Assembly (NCBI GenBank): GCA_037139415.1
Contig: JBAXGN010000026.1
Span: forward strand, 1-51,427
Direction of reading: 5' to 3'
Origin: Verrucomicrobiota bacterium
GTDB lineage: Bacteria > Verrucomicrobiota > Verrucomicrobiia > Limisphaerales > Fontisphaeraceae
Length of the DNA: 51,427 nucleotides
Shown: piece by piece, positions 1 through 9,089 of the stretch
Layout of the letters: each line of letters opens with the position of its first letter
Numbering within the stretch: position 1 is the first letter of the stretch
Program-made: the position numbers and the translations under genes
The notes under the pieces: model-generated
What the model was told of the DNA's origin: nothing
What the model saw: only the letters and a program-made list of their open reading frames with translations
Databases searched by the model: none

Positions 1-191
1 CACGGATAAAAAAATCACCGAAAACAGTTGCAAAAATTAACACCGTTGCTGGGGATAACCATGCCAACCATGAAACCATGCGAATGATGTATATTCGTGG
101 TTTTCTCGGATAAGTGGCGGATATTTCGGTGGGGCCATCCCTTCAATGCGCGTTCACAGCCAGCCAAAAAATGCAAAAATGATGTTAACAA
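1..191. other. Upstream region of the first sulfatase, no gene seen
   Basis: No convincing coding frame, RNA gene or promoter was recognised here. The only long frame is an antisense frame without family resemblance. The stretch just before the sulfatase start is A-rich and has no clear Shine-Dalgarno sequence. Confidence 0.4.
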
Positions 192-1799
192 ATGAAGGGA
201 ACTGGCTATAATGTGCAAAGTATGCAAGTGTACGTTACATGTTGGCGGTGTTTTCCTCAATGGCTGGCAGCCGTTTTGATCCCCTGTTCTATTTTGGTTG
301 CCACGGCCGCAGATCTGGCTAAGGGTGGCGACCCAGGGAAGCCAAATTTACTATTTGTTTTCTCCGACCAACAATCGCGGGATGCGTTGGGGTGCTACGA
401 CAACCCGGATGTCATGACGCCGCAACTCGATAAATTGGCCGCGCACGGCACGTTGTTTGAGCATGGGGTCTCTTCGTGCCCGGTTTGTACCCCTATGCGC
501 GGCATGCTGTTCAGTGGCCAACATCCGCTTCGCAACGGAGCCATTCACAATGACATCCCGTTGCTGGCGGATAACGGGGAATATTTTGGGCATGTGCTCA
601 AATTTGCCGGGTACCACACCGGGTACATCGGCAAATGGCATTTGCTCGGTGGCGACCGGGATCGCCCGGTGCCGCCTGGTCCCATGCGTTATGGTTTCGA
701 TGAAGTTTTTCTCACCGATAACTGTCATGTGGATTACCGTCCTGGCCAGGCGTACTATTGGAATGAGCAGGGTGAAAAAGTGTTCTTCAAAGAATGGGAA
801 GTGTATGGCCAAGCACGTCAGGCCATGCAGTTTTTGGATCAGTGCCCGTCCAATCAGCCGTTTGCGTTGTTTGTTTCCTTTCATCCGCCTCATGATATCG
901 GCTGGCAAAAGGAAGAGCCGGGGGTGCGCAACTACGATACTGAACCGGAGTTGATGCGACTCTACAATCCCGCCCGGCTTAAACTGCGTCCCAGCGTCAA
1001 AGACTCCCCTGGGGTGCGGCGCGCTTATCAAGGCTATTATGCGATGAGTTCGGGCGTGGACAAGGCGTTTGGCTGGCTGATGGATAAACTCGTCGAGCGC
1101 GGGCTCCAAACCAACACGCTGGTCGTTTTTACCTCAGATCATGGTGATAACCTGATGTCCTATGGTTATACCCTGTGCAAGGATGTGCCGGAAAATACCG
1201 CTGTACGCGTGCCGTTGCTGATGCGCTGGCCGGCCAAATTACTCCCGAGTAGCGTCAGTCAGTTGCCCATGGGCACGCTTGATCTCATGCCCACCATCCT
1301 TGGCCTGATGAAGTTGCCGATCCCAAGCACCTGTGAGGGCCGGAATCTTTCCCAAGCCATTATCAAAGGCGATGATAATGCGGTCAGTTCCGTGCCGTTA
1401 TTTTTCGTCAGTCCGTCAAACTGGCGCGGGGTTTACACTCGGGAATATACGTATGCCGTTGGCGAAGTTGAAATGCTGGTGCGTGATGATGCCGGTCAAT
1501 GGCAGATGAAAGTGCAACCTATCCAACGGCTGTACGATAAAAAGAAGGACCCGTTTCAACTGACCAACTTTTATGACGATCCCAATTACGCCGTCATCCA
1601 AAGGAAATTGGACGAAGAAACCTATGCTTGGATGAAAAGGTTCAAAGATCCGATGGCGGATGGTCGTCAATTAAAATCGCAGTATGGCGATGGTCAGGGC
1701 AAGTTTCCGCTGAGCACCCTGGCCCCGGAATTTCAGGGACGACCGGTTGATTTTGCCAACAAAATTGTCAGTCGGGAGGACATGCCATTTAGTCAGTAG
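192..1799 (+). CDS. Exported sulfatase (alkaline phosphatase superfamily)
   Basis: Probably hydrolyses sulfate esters, likely on sulfated polysaccharide, outside the cytoplasm. The core begins near residue 51 (PNLLFVFSDQ) with metal-binding D59, followed by the sulfatase signature C99-T-P-M-R103, where C99 would become formylglycine. The GYIGKWH segment and a late FTSDHGD motif, which gives further metal ligands, also match type I sulfatases. The N-terminus has a hydrophobic stretch (about residues 23-40) that can act as a signal peptide. The start is uncertain: the ATG at 222 gives a more typical signal peptide, and neither start has a clear ribosome binding site. The length of 535 residues is normal. 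No anaerobic sulfatase-maturating enzyme is nearby. The substrate cannot be told from sequence. Confidence 0.9.
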   Translation: MKGTGYNVQSMQVYVTCWRCFPQWLAAVLIPCSILVATAADLAKGGDPGKPNLLFVFSDQQSRDALGCYDNPDVMTPQLDKLAAHGTLFEHGVSSCPVCTPMRGMLFSGQHPLRNGAIHNDIPLLADNGEYFGHVLKFAGYHTGYIGKWHLLGGDRDRPVPPGPMRYGFDEVFLTDNCHVDYRPGQAYYWNEQGEKVFFKEWEVYGQARQAMQFLDQCPSNQPFALFVSFHPPHDIGWQKEEPGVRNYDTEPELMRLYNPARLKLRPSVKDSPGVRRAYQGYYAMSSGVDKAFGWLMDKLVERGLQTNTLVVFTSDHGDNLMSYGYTLCKDVPENTAVRVPLLMRWPAKLLPSSVSQLPMGTLDLMPTILGLMKLPIPSTCEGRNLSQAIIKGDDNAVSSVPLFFVSPSNWRGVYTREYTYAVGEVEMLVRDDAGQWQMKVQPIQRLYDKKKDPFQLTNFYDDPNYAVIQRKLDEETYAWMKRFKDPMADGRQLKSQYGDGQGKFPLSTLAPEFQGRPVDFANKIVSREDMPFSQ

Positions 1800-1889
1800 C
1801 CTCGGGAATTGCACGGGGGATGAGGTAATTTACCGGTTCGTTTGCGTTCGGCATTGCCAAACCTGCCTTGGTTTGTTTAATTTCTCCGC

Positions 1890-3290
1890 ATGTTGCAACA
1901 GCAAACGCTCCGTAATGCGGTATCGTTCTCAGGCATCGGGCTGCACAGCGGCAATAAGGTCAGCATGACCTTTCTGCCGGCACCCGCCAATTCCGGCATT
2001 CGTTTTCGCCGGGTGGACTTGGATGGCAAACCTGAAATTGAGGCCAAAGTGGATCAAGTGGCGGACACTACCCGCTCCACTACGGTTTCCAAGGGTAATG
2101 CCAAAATCCACACCGTCGAGCATGTGCTGGCCGCGTTTGCCGGCTGCGGCGTGGATAACGCCATTGTGGAATTGGATGCCAGTGAACCGCCCATTGCTGA
2201 CGGCAGCGCGCGCGTGTATGTGCGCATGATCAAGGATGCCGGCATCCTTGCCCAACCCGAGCGCAAGGAACCTTATAAACTCTCCGCACCGATTGAGCTG
2301 ACGGTGGGGGATACCGTCATGAGTGCTTTTCCCCATGACGGTCTCAAGATCAGTTGCACCAGCGCGGATAAAGGGGGTCGCTTCACCCAGTATTATTCCA
2401 TTGAGATTAACCCCGAGACTTGGGAAAAGGAACTTGCCCACGCGCGCACCTTCTGTTTTTTCGAGGAAATTGAATATCTTTTCAAAAACGGTCTTATCAA
2501 GGGCGGCGGCCTGGAAAATGCCGTAATCATCCGCGAGGATGCCGTGCTGACCAATGAGCCGATGCGTTACAACGAGGAATTTGTACGCCACAAAATTCTC
2601 GATATTCTCGGCGATCTTTCCCTGGTGGGCCGTGCCGTGCATGCGCACATCATTGCCGTCAAGCCCAGCCACAAGGTCAATTGCGAATTGGCCAAGGTCA
2701 TCCAGACTCAAATGCTCAAACCCATGGTGGCTGCCCAGACCTTTGCGCCCCCCCCTCCGCCTGCGGAACCGGAAAAACCTGCTCCGGCCCCCAAGAAAGA
2801 CAAAGAGTCAGCGCCCGCCGAAAAGAACCCCGGTTCACCGCATGCACTTGTCAAGGATGGCGCGACGCTGGATGTCATCCAGGTGATGCAAATTTTACCG
2901 CACCGGTATCCTTTCCTGATGGTGGATAAAATCATTAAAATCGAGGGAAACCGGGTGGTAGGCGTCAAGAACGTCAGCATTGGCGAGCTTTACTTTGAAG
3001 GGCATTTCCCCGGCCACCCCATCATGCCCGGCGTGCTCCAACTGGAAGCCATGGCGCAAGTGGCTGGCATCCTGATGATGCGCACTGCCGATAACGCCGG
3101 CAAGCTCGCCTACTTCATGGCGGCGGAAAACGTCAAATGGCGCAAACCTGTCCGCCCCGGCGATATCCTCACCATTGACGTTGAACTGACCAAGGCGCGC
3201 GGTAAAATCGGTAAAGCCAAGGGGACCTGCCTGGTGGACGGCGAAGCGGTCAGCGAAGCGGATGTCACCTTTATGCTGATTGATCGTTAA
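1890..3290 (+). CDS. lpxC-fabZ: Bifunctional UDP-3-O-acyl-GlcNAc deacetylase / 3-hydroxyacyl-ACP dehydratase
   Basis: A fusion of LpxC, the committed step of lipid A synthesis, and FabZ, the dehydratase of fatty acid elongation. Residues 1 to about 282 are LpxC: E77-H78 in TVEHVLAA, H234 and D238 in HKILDILGD are the zinc and catalytic residues, and H261 follows. Residues about 286-315 are a linker rich in Pro, Ala, Lys and Glu. Residues about 322-466 are FabZ, with H372 in GHFPGHP and E386 in LEAMAQ as the catalytic pair. Such fusions are known from Bacteroidetes and some PVC bacteria. Together they control how hydroxyacyl-ACP is split between lipid A and phospholipid. lpxA follows 15 bases later, so the two are probably co-transcribed. 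Confidence 0.97.
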   Translation: MLQQQTLRNAVSFSGIGLHSGNKVSMTFLPAPANSGIRFRRVDLDGKPEIEAKVDQVADTTRSTTVSKGNAKIHTVEHVLAAFAGCGVDNAIVELDASEPPIADGSARVYVRMIKDAGILAQPERKEPYKLSAPIELTVGDTVMSAFPHDGLKISCTSADKGGRFTQYYSIEINPETWEKELAHARTFCFFEEIEYLFKNGLIKGGGLENAVIIREDAVLTNEPMRYNEEFVRHKILDILGDLSLVGRAVHAHIIAVKPSHKVNCELAKVIQTQMLKPMVAAQTFAPPPPPAEPEKPAPAPKKDKESAPAEKNPGSPHALVKDGATLDVIQVMQILPHRYPFLMVDKIIKIEGNRVVGVKNVSIGELYFEGHFPGHPIMPGVLQLEAMAQVAGILMMRTADNAGKLAYFMAAENVKWRKPVRPGDILTIDVELTKARGKIGKAKGTCLVDGEAVSEADVTFMLIDR

Positions 3291-3305
3291 CCTGCCTATT
3301 TAAAC

Positions 3306-4073
3306 ATGATTCATCCCACCGCTATTATTCATCCCCACGCCAAGGTAGGCGCGGATTGCCTTATTGGCCCCTATTGCATCATCGGGGAGCATGTCGAACT
3401 TGGCGATGGCTGCCATCTCCATTCCCATGTCGTCATTGACGGGCACACTGTGCTGGGCAAGCACAATGAAATCTTCCCATTTGCCAGCATCGGCCTCAAG
3501 ACCCAGGATCTTAAATGGAAGGGCGGCATCACCCGCACCCAGATTGGGGACCATAACACCTTTCGGGAATACGTGACCATCCACAGCGCCACCAGTGATG
3601 GGGAAATCACCGTGGTGGGGTCTCATAATCATATTCTCGCCTATTGCCATCTGGCGCATAATGTCGTCCTGGGCAACCGGATCATCATGTCCAACCTGGC
3701 CTCGCTCGCGGGGCATGTCACCGTGGAGGATCATGTGGTCATGGGCGGCTTTGCGGCGGTGCATCAGTTCTGCCGCATTGGCAAGATGTCCATCATCGGC
3801 GGCTGCTCCAAGGTTGTGCAGGACGTTCCGCCTTTCATGCTGGTGGATGGCAATCCGGGGGAGACCCGCACCATTAACAAAATTGGCTTGGAACGTAATG
3901 GTGTTTCCGAGGAAGCCCGTAATGCGCTGAAGCTCGCGTACAAAATCATCTTTCGCGACGGGCTCACCGTTTCCAACGCACTGGAAAAAATTGAGAAAGA
4001 ACTGCCGCCGTTGCCGGAAATTCAGCATTTGGTGCATTTTGCGCGTACCAGTGAACGCGGCTTGAGTAAGTGA
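3306..4073 (+). CDS. lpxA: UDP-N-acetylglucosamine acyltransferase
   Basis: First enzyme of lipid A synthesis: it transfers a 3-hydroxyacyl chain from ACP to UDP-GlcNAc in the cytoplasm. The protein is a left-handed parallel beta helix built of hexapeptide repeats from residue 3 to about 185. The catalytic histidine is H118 in CHLAHN, and the GGxxAVHQFCRIG and GGCSKVVQDVPP stretches are diagnostic of LpxA. At 255 residues it has the usual length. It lies directly behind lpxC-fabZ, so three functions of the pathway form one transcription unit. It converges on the sulfatase gene that ends at 4143. Confidence 0.97.
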   Translation: MIHPTAIIHPHAKVGADCLIGPYCIIGEHVELGDGCHLHSHVVIDGHTVLGKHNEIFPFASIGLKTQDLKWKGGITRTQIGDHNTFREYVTIHSATSDGEITVVGSHNHILAYCHLAHNVVLGNRIIMSNLASLAGHVTVEDHVVMGGFAAVHQFCRIGKMSIIGGCSKVVQDVPPFMLVDGNPGETRTINKIGLERNGVSEEARNALKLAYKIIFRDGLTVSNALEKIEKELPPLPEIQHLVHFARTSERGLSK

Positions 4074-4142
4074 GAAGCTTGGTTCGATCAGCGAAATTAG
4101 CATTTGAAGCACCATCGCACGGTCGGTTCCTTACGGCAGCGG

Positions 4143-5555
4143 CTACGGGGCGTAGGGCACGGTGCCGGTGCGATCCAGGGGATACTTCCATTGCTTGATG
4201 TAATCATCACCGGGACGGAAATCGTCTTTGGTTTCGCGCAGTTTGCGCTGGAGGGTGGCTTCCAATTGGGCTTGGAGCGCGGTTTGTTCCGGCAGGTTTA
4301 CCAGGTTCTTTAACTGATACGGGTCAAGTTCGTTGTCGAACAATAGCCAGGGGCCATCCAGATTGCGAACATAGGTATAGCAGGTGGTGCGAATGCCGCG
4401 ATATTCCACACCGCCTTTGTTGCGGTTCCATTGTCCGAACGGGGCCACGCAGGAGATCAGCGCCGCGTTGTCGCCCGGATTTTTCCCGCCGCGCACATAG
4501 CCGCTGTAATCGAGTCCCTCGACGGTCTTCGGGATGGCCAGGCCGCAGAGTCCCAGCAGGGTGGGCATAAGGTCCTCGGAATTGACGGGCGCGTCGAGTT
4601 GTTTCAACTGGCGGCCCAGCGCTTTTGGCCAATGAATCAATAACGGCACGCGGATGGATTCGTCGTAGGGCTGTTGCTTGAAGCTTTGGGCGTGGGATTG
4701 CAGCAGGTCGCCATGATCTGAGGTGAACACCAGGATGGTGTTTTCTTCCAGGCCCAATTCCTTGAGCGTACTCCAAATATCACCGACGCAATCATCCAAG
4801 GCGGTGCAATGCGAGTAATAGCCCAACAGGTTGGTGCGGGCTTTGGCCTGCATTTCTTCCGGCACGTTGGGGCGTAGCTTGAGTTGTTCCGTGCGGTACA
4901 TCGCGCGGTATTTCTCCGGGGCGGTTTGATACGGGTCATGCGGCGGCCCCCAACTTAGCACGAGCAGGAACGGTTGGTTCATTTTGGCGCTCGCCTTCAA
5001 ATACTGCTGGGCGTCGCGGGTTTGAGCGATGGCGTCATAACCCTCCCAAGTCAGCTTTTCCGGACCATCCGCGTAATAGAAGGATTTATTGTAGTTGTGG
5101 GTGCATTCAAGCACTTTCCAATACTCGAAACCCTGGCGGCGTTCTTTGGGGATGAAGTTCGAGCGGCCATGACCATCCACGTGCCATTTGCCGATGTAGG
5201 CAGTGGCGTATCCCGCCTGTTTGAAGACTTTGCCAAGCGTGACTGCCTCGGGATTAAGCGGCACATCGTTCATAAACACGCCATGCGTGAGGGGTCGCTG
5301 GCCGGTGAGGAGTGTCGCGCGCATGGGACAGCAAACCGGGACAGCGGACACCGCGTTGACGCAATGCACACTTTCCTTTTGCAGTTGATCGAGGTGAGGG
5401 GTGTGAACATTGGGATCACCGGCATAGCCAAACGCCTGCGCCCGCCATTCGTCCGGAAACAAAAACACCAGGTTAGGTGGTGCGGCAAAGCAAAGGAAGG
5501 GCAGGGCGAGCAGTATGCTGCCAACCACGGTACGGAGATGACGCAGGCTTAACAT
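4143..5555 (-). CDS. Exported sulfatase, second copy
   Basis: Type I sulfatase of 470 residues when started at the ATG at 5555, which gives a clean Sec signal peptide (residues 1-24, ending CFAAP). An in-frame extension upstream to 5666 has no signal-like features and is less likely. Metal-binding D35 lies in FLFPDEW; the active-site signature is C75-C-P-M-R79, with C75 as the residue converted to formylglycine. GYATAYIGKWH and VFTSDHGD further support the family. It is related to but clearly distinct from the sulfatase at 192-1799 (different spacing and C-terminus). It is divergent from mgtA. The substrate is unknown; sulfated glycans are likely, given the agarase-like enzyme elsewhere in the window. 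Confidence 0.92.
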   Translation of the reverse strand: MLSLRHLRTVVGSILLALPFLCFAAPPNLVFLFPDEWRAQAFGYAGDPNVHTPHLDQLQKESVHCVNAVSAVPVCCPMRATLLTGQRPLTHGVFMNDVPLNPEAVTLGKVFKQAGYATAYIGKWHVDGHGRSNFIPKERRQGFEYWKVLECTHNYNKSFYYADGPEKLTWEGYDAIAQTRDAQQYLKASAKMNQPFLLVLSWGPPHDPYQTAPEKYRAMYRTEQLKLRPNVPEEMQAKARTNLLGYYSHCTALDDCVGDIWSTLKELGLEENTILVFTSDHGDLLQSHAQSFKQQPYDESIRVPLLIHWPKALGRQLKQLDAPVNSEDLMPTLLGLCGLAIPKTVEGLDYSGYVRGGKNPGDNAALISCVAPFGQWNRNKGGVEYRGIRTTCYTYVRNLDGPWLLFDNELDPYQLKNLVNLPEQTALQAQLEATLQRKLRETKDDFRPGDDYIKQWKYPLDRTGTVPYAP

Positions 5556-5674
5556 GGGGACAGGATAGATATCATTTTTCCGGATGCCTAGAAAAAAGGC
5601 AGCGCACAAAAGATTGGTTTGCCGTTGAATTTGCTTGCTGAAGAGCGTGTTTTTAAGGAGTCTCATCAGGTCTG

Positions 5675-8251
5675 ATGCCGGCCAAACCGACCCAATTCAC
5701 AATCGCAGAGGCAGAGCTGCTCACTCAATTGAGTACCACTGCCAACGGATTGTCATCGGCAGCCGCCGCCACGATTCTTGAAGCGGTTGGTCCCAACACG
5801 GTGGCGGCAGGTTCCCGGCAAACGGTACTGCGCGATCTGCTGCATCGCTGCCGCAATCCGCTGGTCATCCAATTGCTCATCATCGCCACCGTATCCTATA
5901 TCATGGGCGACCTGCGCTCTACGGTGGTGGTCGGGGCCATGGTGTTCCTGAGTGTGGTCCTCTCATATATCCAAGAGGCCCGGTCCACGCGCGCCGTGGA
6001 AAAACTGCAAAAGCTGGTTAAAATTACGGTGACGGTGCTGCGCGATGGCAAAGAAGTGGATGTGGCGTTGGAGGAGATTGTCCCCGGTGACATTGTGGTG
6101 CTGGCGGCAGGGAGTTTGATCCCGGCCGATCTGCGAATTCTTTCGGCGAAGGATTTTTTTGTGTCGCAGTCGGCGCTGACCGGGGAATCCATGCCGGTGG
6201 AGAAAGGTGCGGACGCCAATCAGCCGGCGGGGCGGGCCCCGTTTGAGTTTACCAATGCGTGTTTCATGGGCAGCAACGTGCTGAGCGGTTCCGCGCGCGG
6301 AATCGTGCTGGCCACGGGTGCGCGCACGTACTTTGGCGCGCTGGCGGAGAAGATGTTGGCCCGACGCGAACCCACCAGTTTTGATAAAGGCGTACGCGAT
6401 TTCACCTGGCTGATGATTCGCTTCATGGTAGTGATGGTGTCGCTGACGTTTCTCATCGTTGGCCTGACCAAAGGCAACTGGGCTGAAGCGCTGCTGTTTG
6501 CTTTGTCCGTTGCGGTCGGCCTCACGCCGGAGATGTTGCCGATGATCATTACCGTCTGCCTGTCCAAAGGTGCGATCCTCATGGCGCGCAAAAAGGTGAT
6601 CGTAAAGCATCTCCACGCCATCCAGAACTTCGGGGCGATGGATGTGCTTTGCACTGATAAAACCGGCACGCTCACCCAGGATCATGTCGTCCTGATGCGG
6701 CATGTGGATGTCACGAACCGATCGAGCGATGATGTGCTGCGTTACGCATACATGAACAGTTTTTATCAGACCGGTTTGCGCAATTTGTTGGATCGTGCCG
6801 TGTTGGCGTATTCTGATCTCGATGTGGAGCGCAACTGCCGAAAGGTGGATGAAATTCCGTTCGATTTCAAACGTCGCCGCATGTCGGTGGTGATTGATTA
6901 CGAGGGGCGGCACGTGCTGATTTGCAAAGGGGCGGTCGAGGAGATTTCCGCCGTTTGCGATAATTATCAGGTGGACGATGAAATCAATCCGCTGATCAAA
7001 CTTATCCGCGATGATCTCATGGATGAATACCGGAGCCTAAGCGCCGAAGGGTACCGGGTGCTGGCCATCGCCTACCGTGAATTTGATCGTTCCAAACAGA
7101 CGTTTTCCGTGGCGGATGAGTCGGAATTGGTGCTGCTGGGGTATATCGCATTTTTTGATCCGGCCAAGGATTCTTCCGCCAAGGCCATTGAGGCGCTCAC
7201 CCGTTCCGGCGTCGCCGTCAAAATTCTCACGGGCGACAATGAATTGGTGACCAAGAAGGTCTGCAATGACGTCGCGATGCCCATCACGCGGATTGTCACT
7301 GGACCGCAGTTGGCCGCGCTGGATGAAGCGTCCTTTGGCCGGATGGTGGAGGAAGCCAACGTGTTGGCGCGGCTCACGCCGGACCAGAAGGAAAAAGTGA
7401 TCAAGGTCCTTCGCGCCCAAGGCCACGTGGTTGGGTTCATGGGTGACGGCATCAATGATGTGCTGGCGATGAAGGCGGCGGACGTGGGCATCTCCGTGGA
7501 TACGGCTGTGGATGTGGCCAAGGAGTCTGCAGATATCATCTTGCTGGAGAAAAGCCTGCTGGTGCTGGAGGATGGCATTATTGAGGGCCGCAAGGTCTTC
7601 GGGAATATCATCAAATACATCAAGATGGGTGCGAGTTCCAACTTCGGAAACATGTTCAGCGTGGTGGGCGGCGCGTATTTCCTGCCGTTCCTGCCGATGG
7701 CCCCGATCCAAGTGCTCGTGAATAATCTGCTCTATGACTGTTCTCAGGTAGCCATTCCGCTCGATAACGTGGATGAAGAATACTTGAACAAGCCCCGCAA
7801 GTGGAACATTCGCAGCATCCGGAATTTCATGTTTTTCATCGGCCCGATGAGTTCCATTTTTGACTATGCCACGTTCTTCCTGATGCTGTTCTTTTTTGGC
7901 TGCAACGCGTATCGCTTGCCTGGGTTATCCGGAGCGGATCAATATCTGGAACAGCTCTTCCACACTGGCTGGTTTGTGGAGTCGTTGCTCACGCAAACCC
8001 TGATCGTGCATATTATCCGGACGCAACGGATCCCCTTTATCCAGAGCCGCGCCAGCCTCCCGATGCTGTTCACCACGCTGGCCATCATGGCGATTGGGTT
8101 GTGGCTGCCCTTCTCGCCATTGGCAAAATTCCTTGGCTTTACTCCGTTGCCGGCGGTGTTTTTTGCCTGGCTGGCGGGGTTCCTCCTCATTTATTGCGTG
8201 CTCACCCACGGGATGAAGATGTGGTTTATCCGTCGTTTTGGAGCTGATTGA
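5675..8251 (+). CDS. mgtA: Magnesium-transporting P-type ATPase (P3B, MgtA/MgtB type)
   Basis: Imports Mg2+ across the inner membrane using ATP. The phosphorylated aspartate is D328 in DKTGTLT, and the M4 segment carries VGLTPEMLPMI, characteristic of MgtA/MgtB. The hinge motif TGDNELVTKKV and GDGINDVLAMKAAD of the P domain are present, followed by six C-terminal membrane helices to residue 858. The N-terminus is slightly shorter than in enterobacterial MgtA. The next gene, a PTS IIA domain, starts 2 bases after the stop, so they are translationally linked. An AAGGAG at 5655-5660 is the likely ribosome binding site, at long spacing. No Mg2+ riboswitch was recognised in the 119-base leader. 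Confidence 0.95.
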   Translation: MPAKPTQFTIAEAELLTQLSTTANGLSSAAAATILEAVGPNTVAAGSRQTVLRDLLHRCRNPLVIQLLIIATVSYIMGDLRSTVVVGAMVFLSVVLSYIQEARSTRAVEKLQKLVKITVTVLRDGKEVDVALEEIVPGDIVVLAAGSLIPADLRILSAKDFFVSQSALTGESMPVEKGADANQPAGRAPFEFTNACFMGSNVLSGSARGIVLATGARTYFGALAEKMLARREPTSFDKGVRDFTWLMIRFMVVMVSLTFLIVGLTKGNWAEALLFALSVAVGLTPEMLPMIITVCLSKGAILMARKKVIVKHLHAIQNFGAMDVLCTDKTGTLTQDHVVLMRHVDVTNRSSDDVLRYAYMNSFYQTGLRNLLDRAVLAYSDLDVERNCRKVDEIPFDFKRRRMSVVIDYEGRHVLICKGAVEEISAVCDNYQVDDEINPLIKLIRDDLMDEYRSLSAEGYRVLAIAYREFDRSKQTFSVADESELVLLGYIAFFDPAKDSSAKAIEALTRSGVAVKILTGDNELVTKKVCNDVAMPITRIVTGPQLAALDEASFGRMVEEANVLARLTPDQKEKVIKVLRAQGHVVGFMGDGINDVLAMKAADVGISVDTAVDVAKESADIILLEKSLLVLEDGIIEGRKVFGNIIKYIKMGASSNFGNMFSVVGGAYFLPFLPMAPIQVLVNNLLYDCSQVAIPLDNVDEEYLNKPRKWNIRSIRNFMFFIGPMSSIFDYATFFLMLFFFGCNAYRLPGLSGADQYLEQLFHTGWFVESLLTQTLIVHIIRTQRIPFIQSRASLPMLFTTLAIMAIGLWLPFSPLAKFLGFTPLPAVFFAWLAGFLLIYCVLTHGMKMWFIRRFGAD

Positions 8252-8253
8252 TT

Positions 8254-9069
8254 ATGCGTAGTATTTTAACCGCCTTGCAGGATGGCCGCCTGTTTGAACT
8301 TCCCGACTTGAACAAGGTTTCAGCCTTGGAATTCCTGGCCCGCATTTTGGACGCCAACCCCAATATCGAAGTCGGCACCGATGCCATCGAGGAAATTCAA
8401 CGCCGGGAGCAGGAGTATAATACCGGCATTGGGCAAGGCGTGGCGGTGCCGCATATCCGTGCGAAACGCGAGGAGGGCGAGCTGTTCTGCGCCATCGGTT
8501 GGACCAAGGCCGGGATTGAATACGGTGCGTCGGACAATGAACATGTGCATTTGGTGTTCATGTATTACATTCCGGGCGCGCAAAAGAACGTCTATCTCAA
8601 GGAAATCAGCAGTCTCGTCAAAGCCATCAAGAAAACCGGTGGCATGGGGCCGATTGCTCATGCGGAAGACTTGAATGTGGTTCGCAACCTGTTGCTGGAC
8701 TGGGTGAGTGAAGTGCTGGGGGAAACGGGGCCGGAGTCCATGGCGCGGATGATCAAGTTGGAGGTCAAGCACGCGCAGACGGTTGAACTTCCCATGTTGA
8801 CGCCGGTGTCTGAAATGGCTGCGCCCACATCGCGCACCGCTGCCCGGGTCGCCACCTTTTCCGTGCTGGTGGCGCCACCCAATGGAATCTTCGCCCTCGC
8901 CCAGGACGCTGAGTTTGCGAGCGCGGTGGAGAAGGAAACCGGATTGGCCCAACGCCTGGCTGGCAACCCGCCGTTTGCGGTCGCCGGGCGTCAAATCTTT
9001 GTGACGGCGATTACCGCGTATCCGGGTGGCCGGATTCTCTACCAGTGTGTGGCGATCGCGCCGGCGTAA
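8254..9069 (+). CDS. PTS EIIA type-2 (fructose/nitrogen class) domain protein
   Basis: The first 150 or so residues are a mannitol/fructose-class phosphotransferase IIA domain (also called PtsN type), with the phosphorylatable histidine H67 in GVAVPHIR. A further 120 residues follow with no domain I recognise; they contain an Ala/Thr-rich stretch (about residues 185-205) and then a compact C-terminal segment. No PTS permease (IIB, IIC) is nearby, so this is more likely regulatory than sugar transporting. The start is the ATG at 8254; a TTG at 8248 overlapping the mgtA stop is less likely. The tight link to mgtA suggests that it modulates Mg2+ transport, which is inference. Confidence 0.85.
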   Translation: MRSILTALQDGRLFELPDLNKVSALEFLARILDANPNIEVGTDAIEEIQRREQEYNTGIGQGVAVPHIRAKREEGELFCAIGWTKAGIEYGASDNEHVHLVFMYYIPGAQKNVYLKEISSLVKAIKKTGGMGPIAHAEDLNVVRNLLLDWVSEVLGETGPESMARMIKLEVKHAQTVELPMLTPVSEMAAPTSRTAARVATFSVLVAPPNGIFALAQDAEFASAVEKETGLAQRLAGNPPFAVAGRQIFVTAITAYPGGRILYQCVAIAPA

Positions 9070-9089
9070 TCAAAGTAGATTGCCGCCCG

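Noticed and set aside
5556-5674. Mg2+ riboswitch upstream of mgtA
   Set aside because: I could not find the conserved stems of the known M-box or mgtA leader in these 119 bases.
8248-8253. TTG start of the PTS IIA gene overlapping the mgtA stop
   Set aside because: An ATG two codons later is the simpler start.
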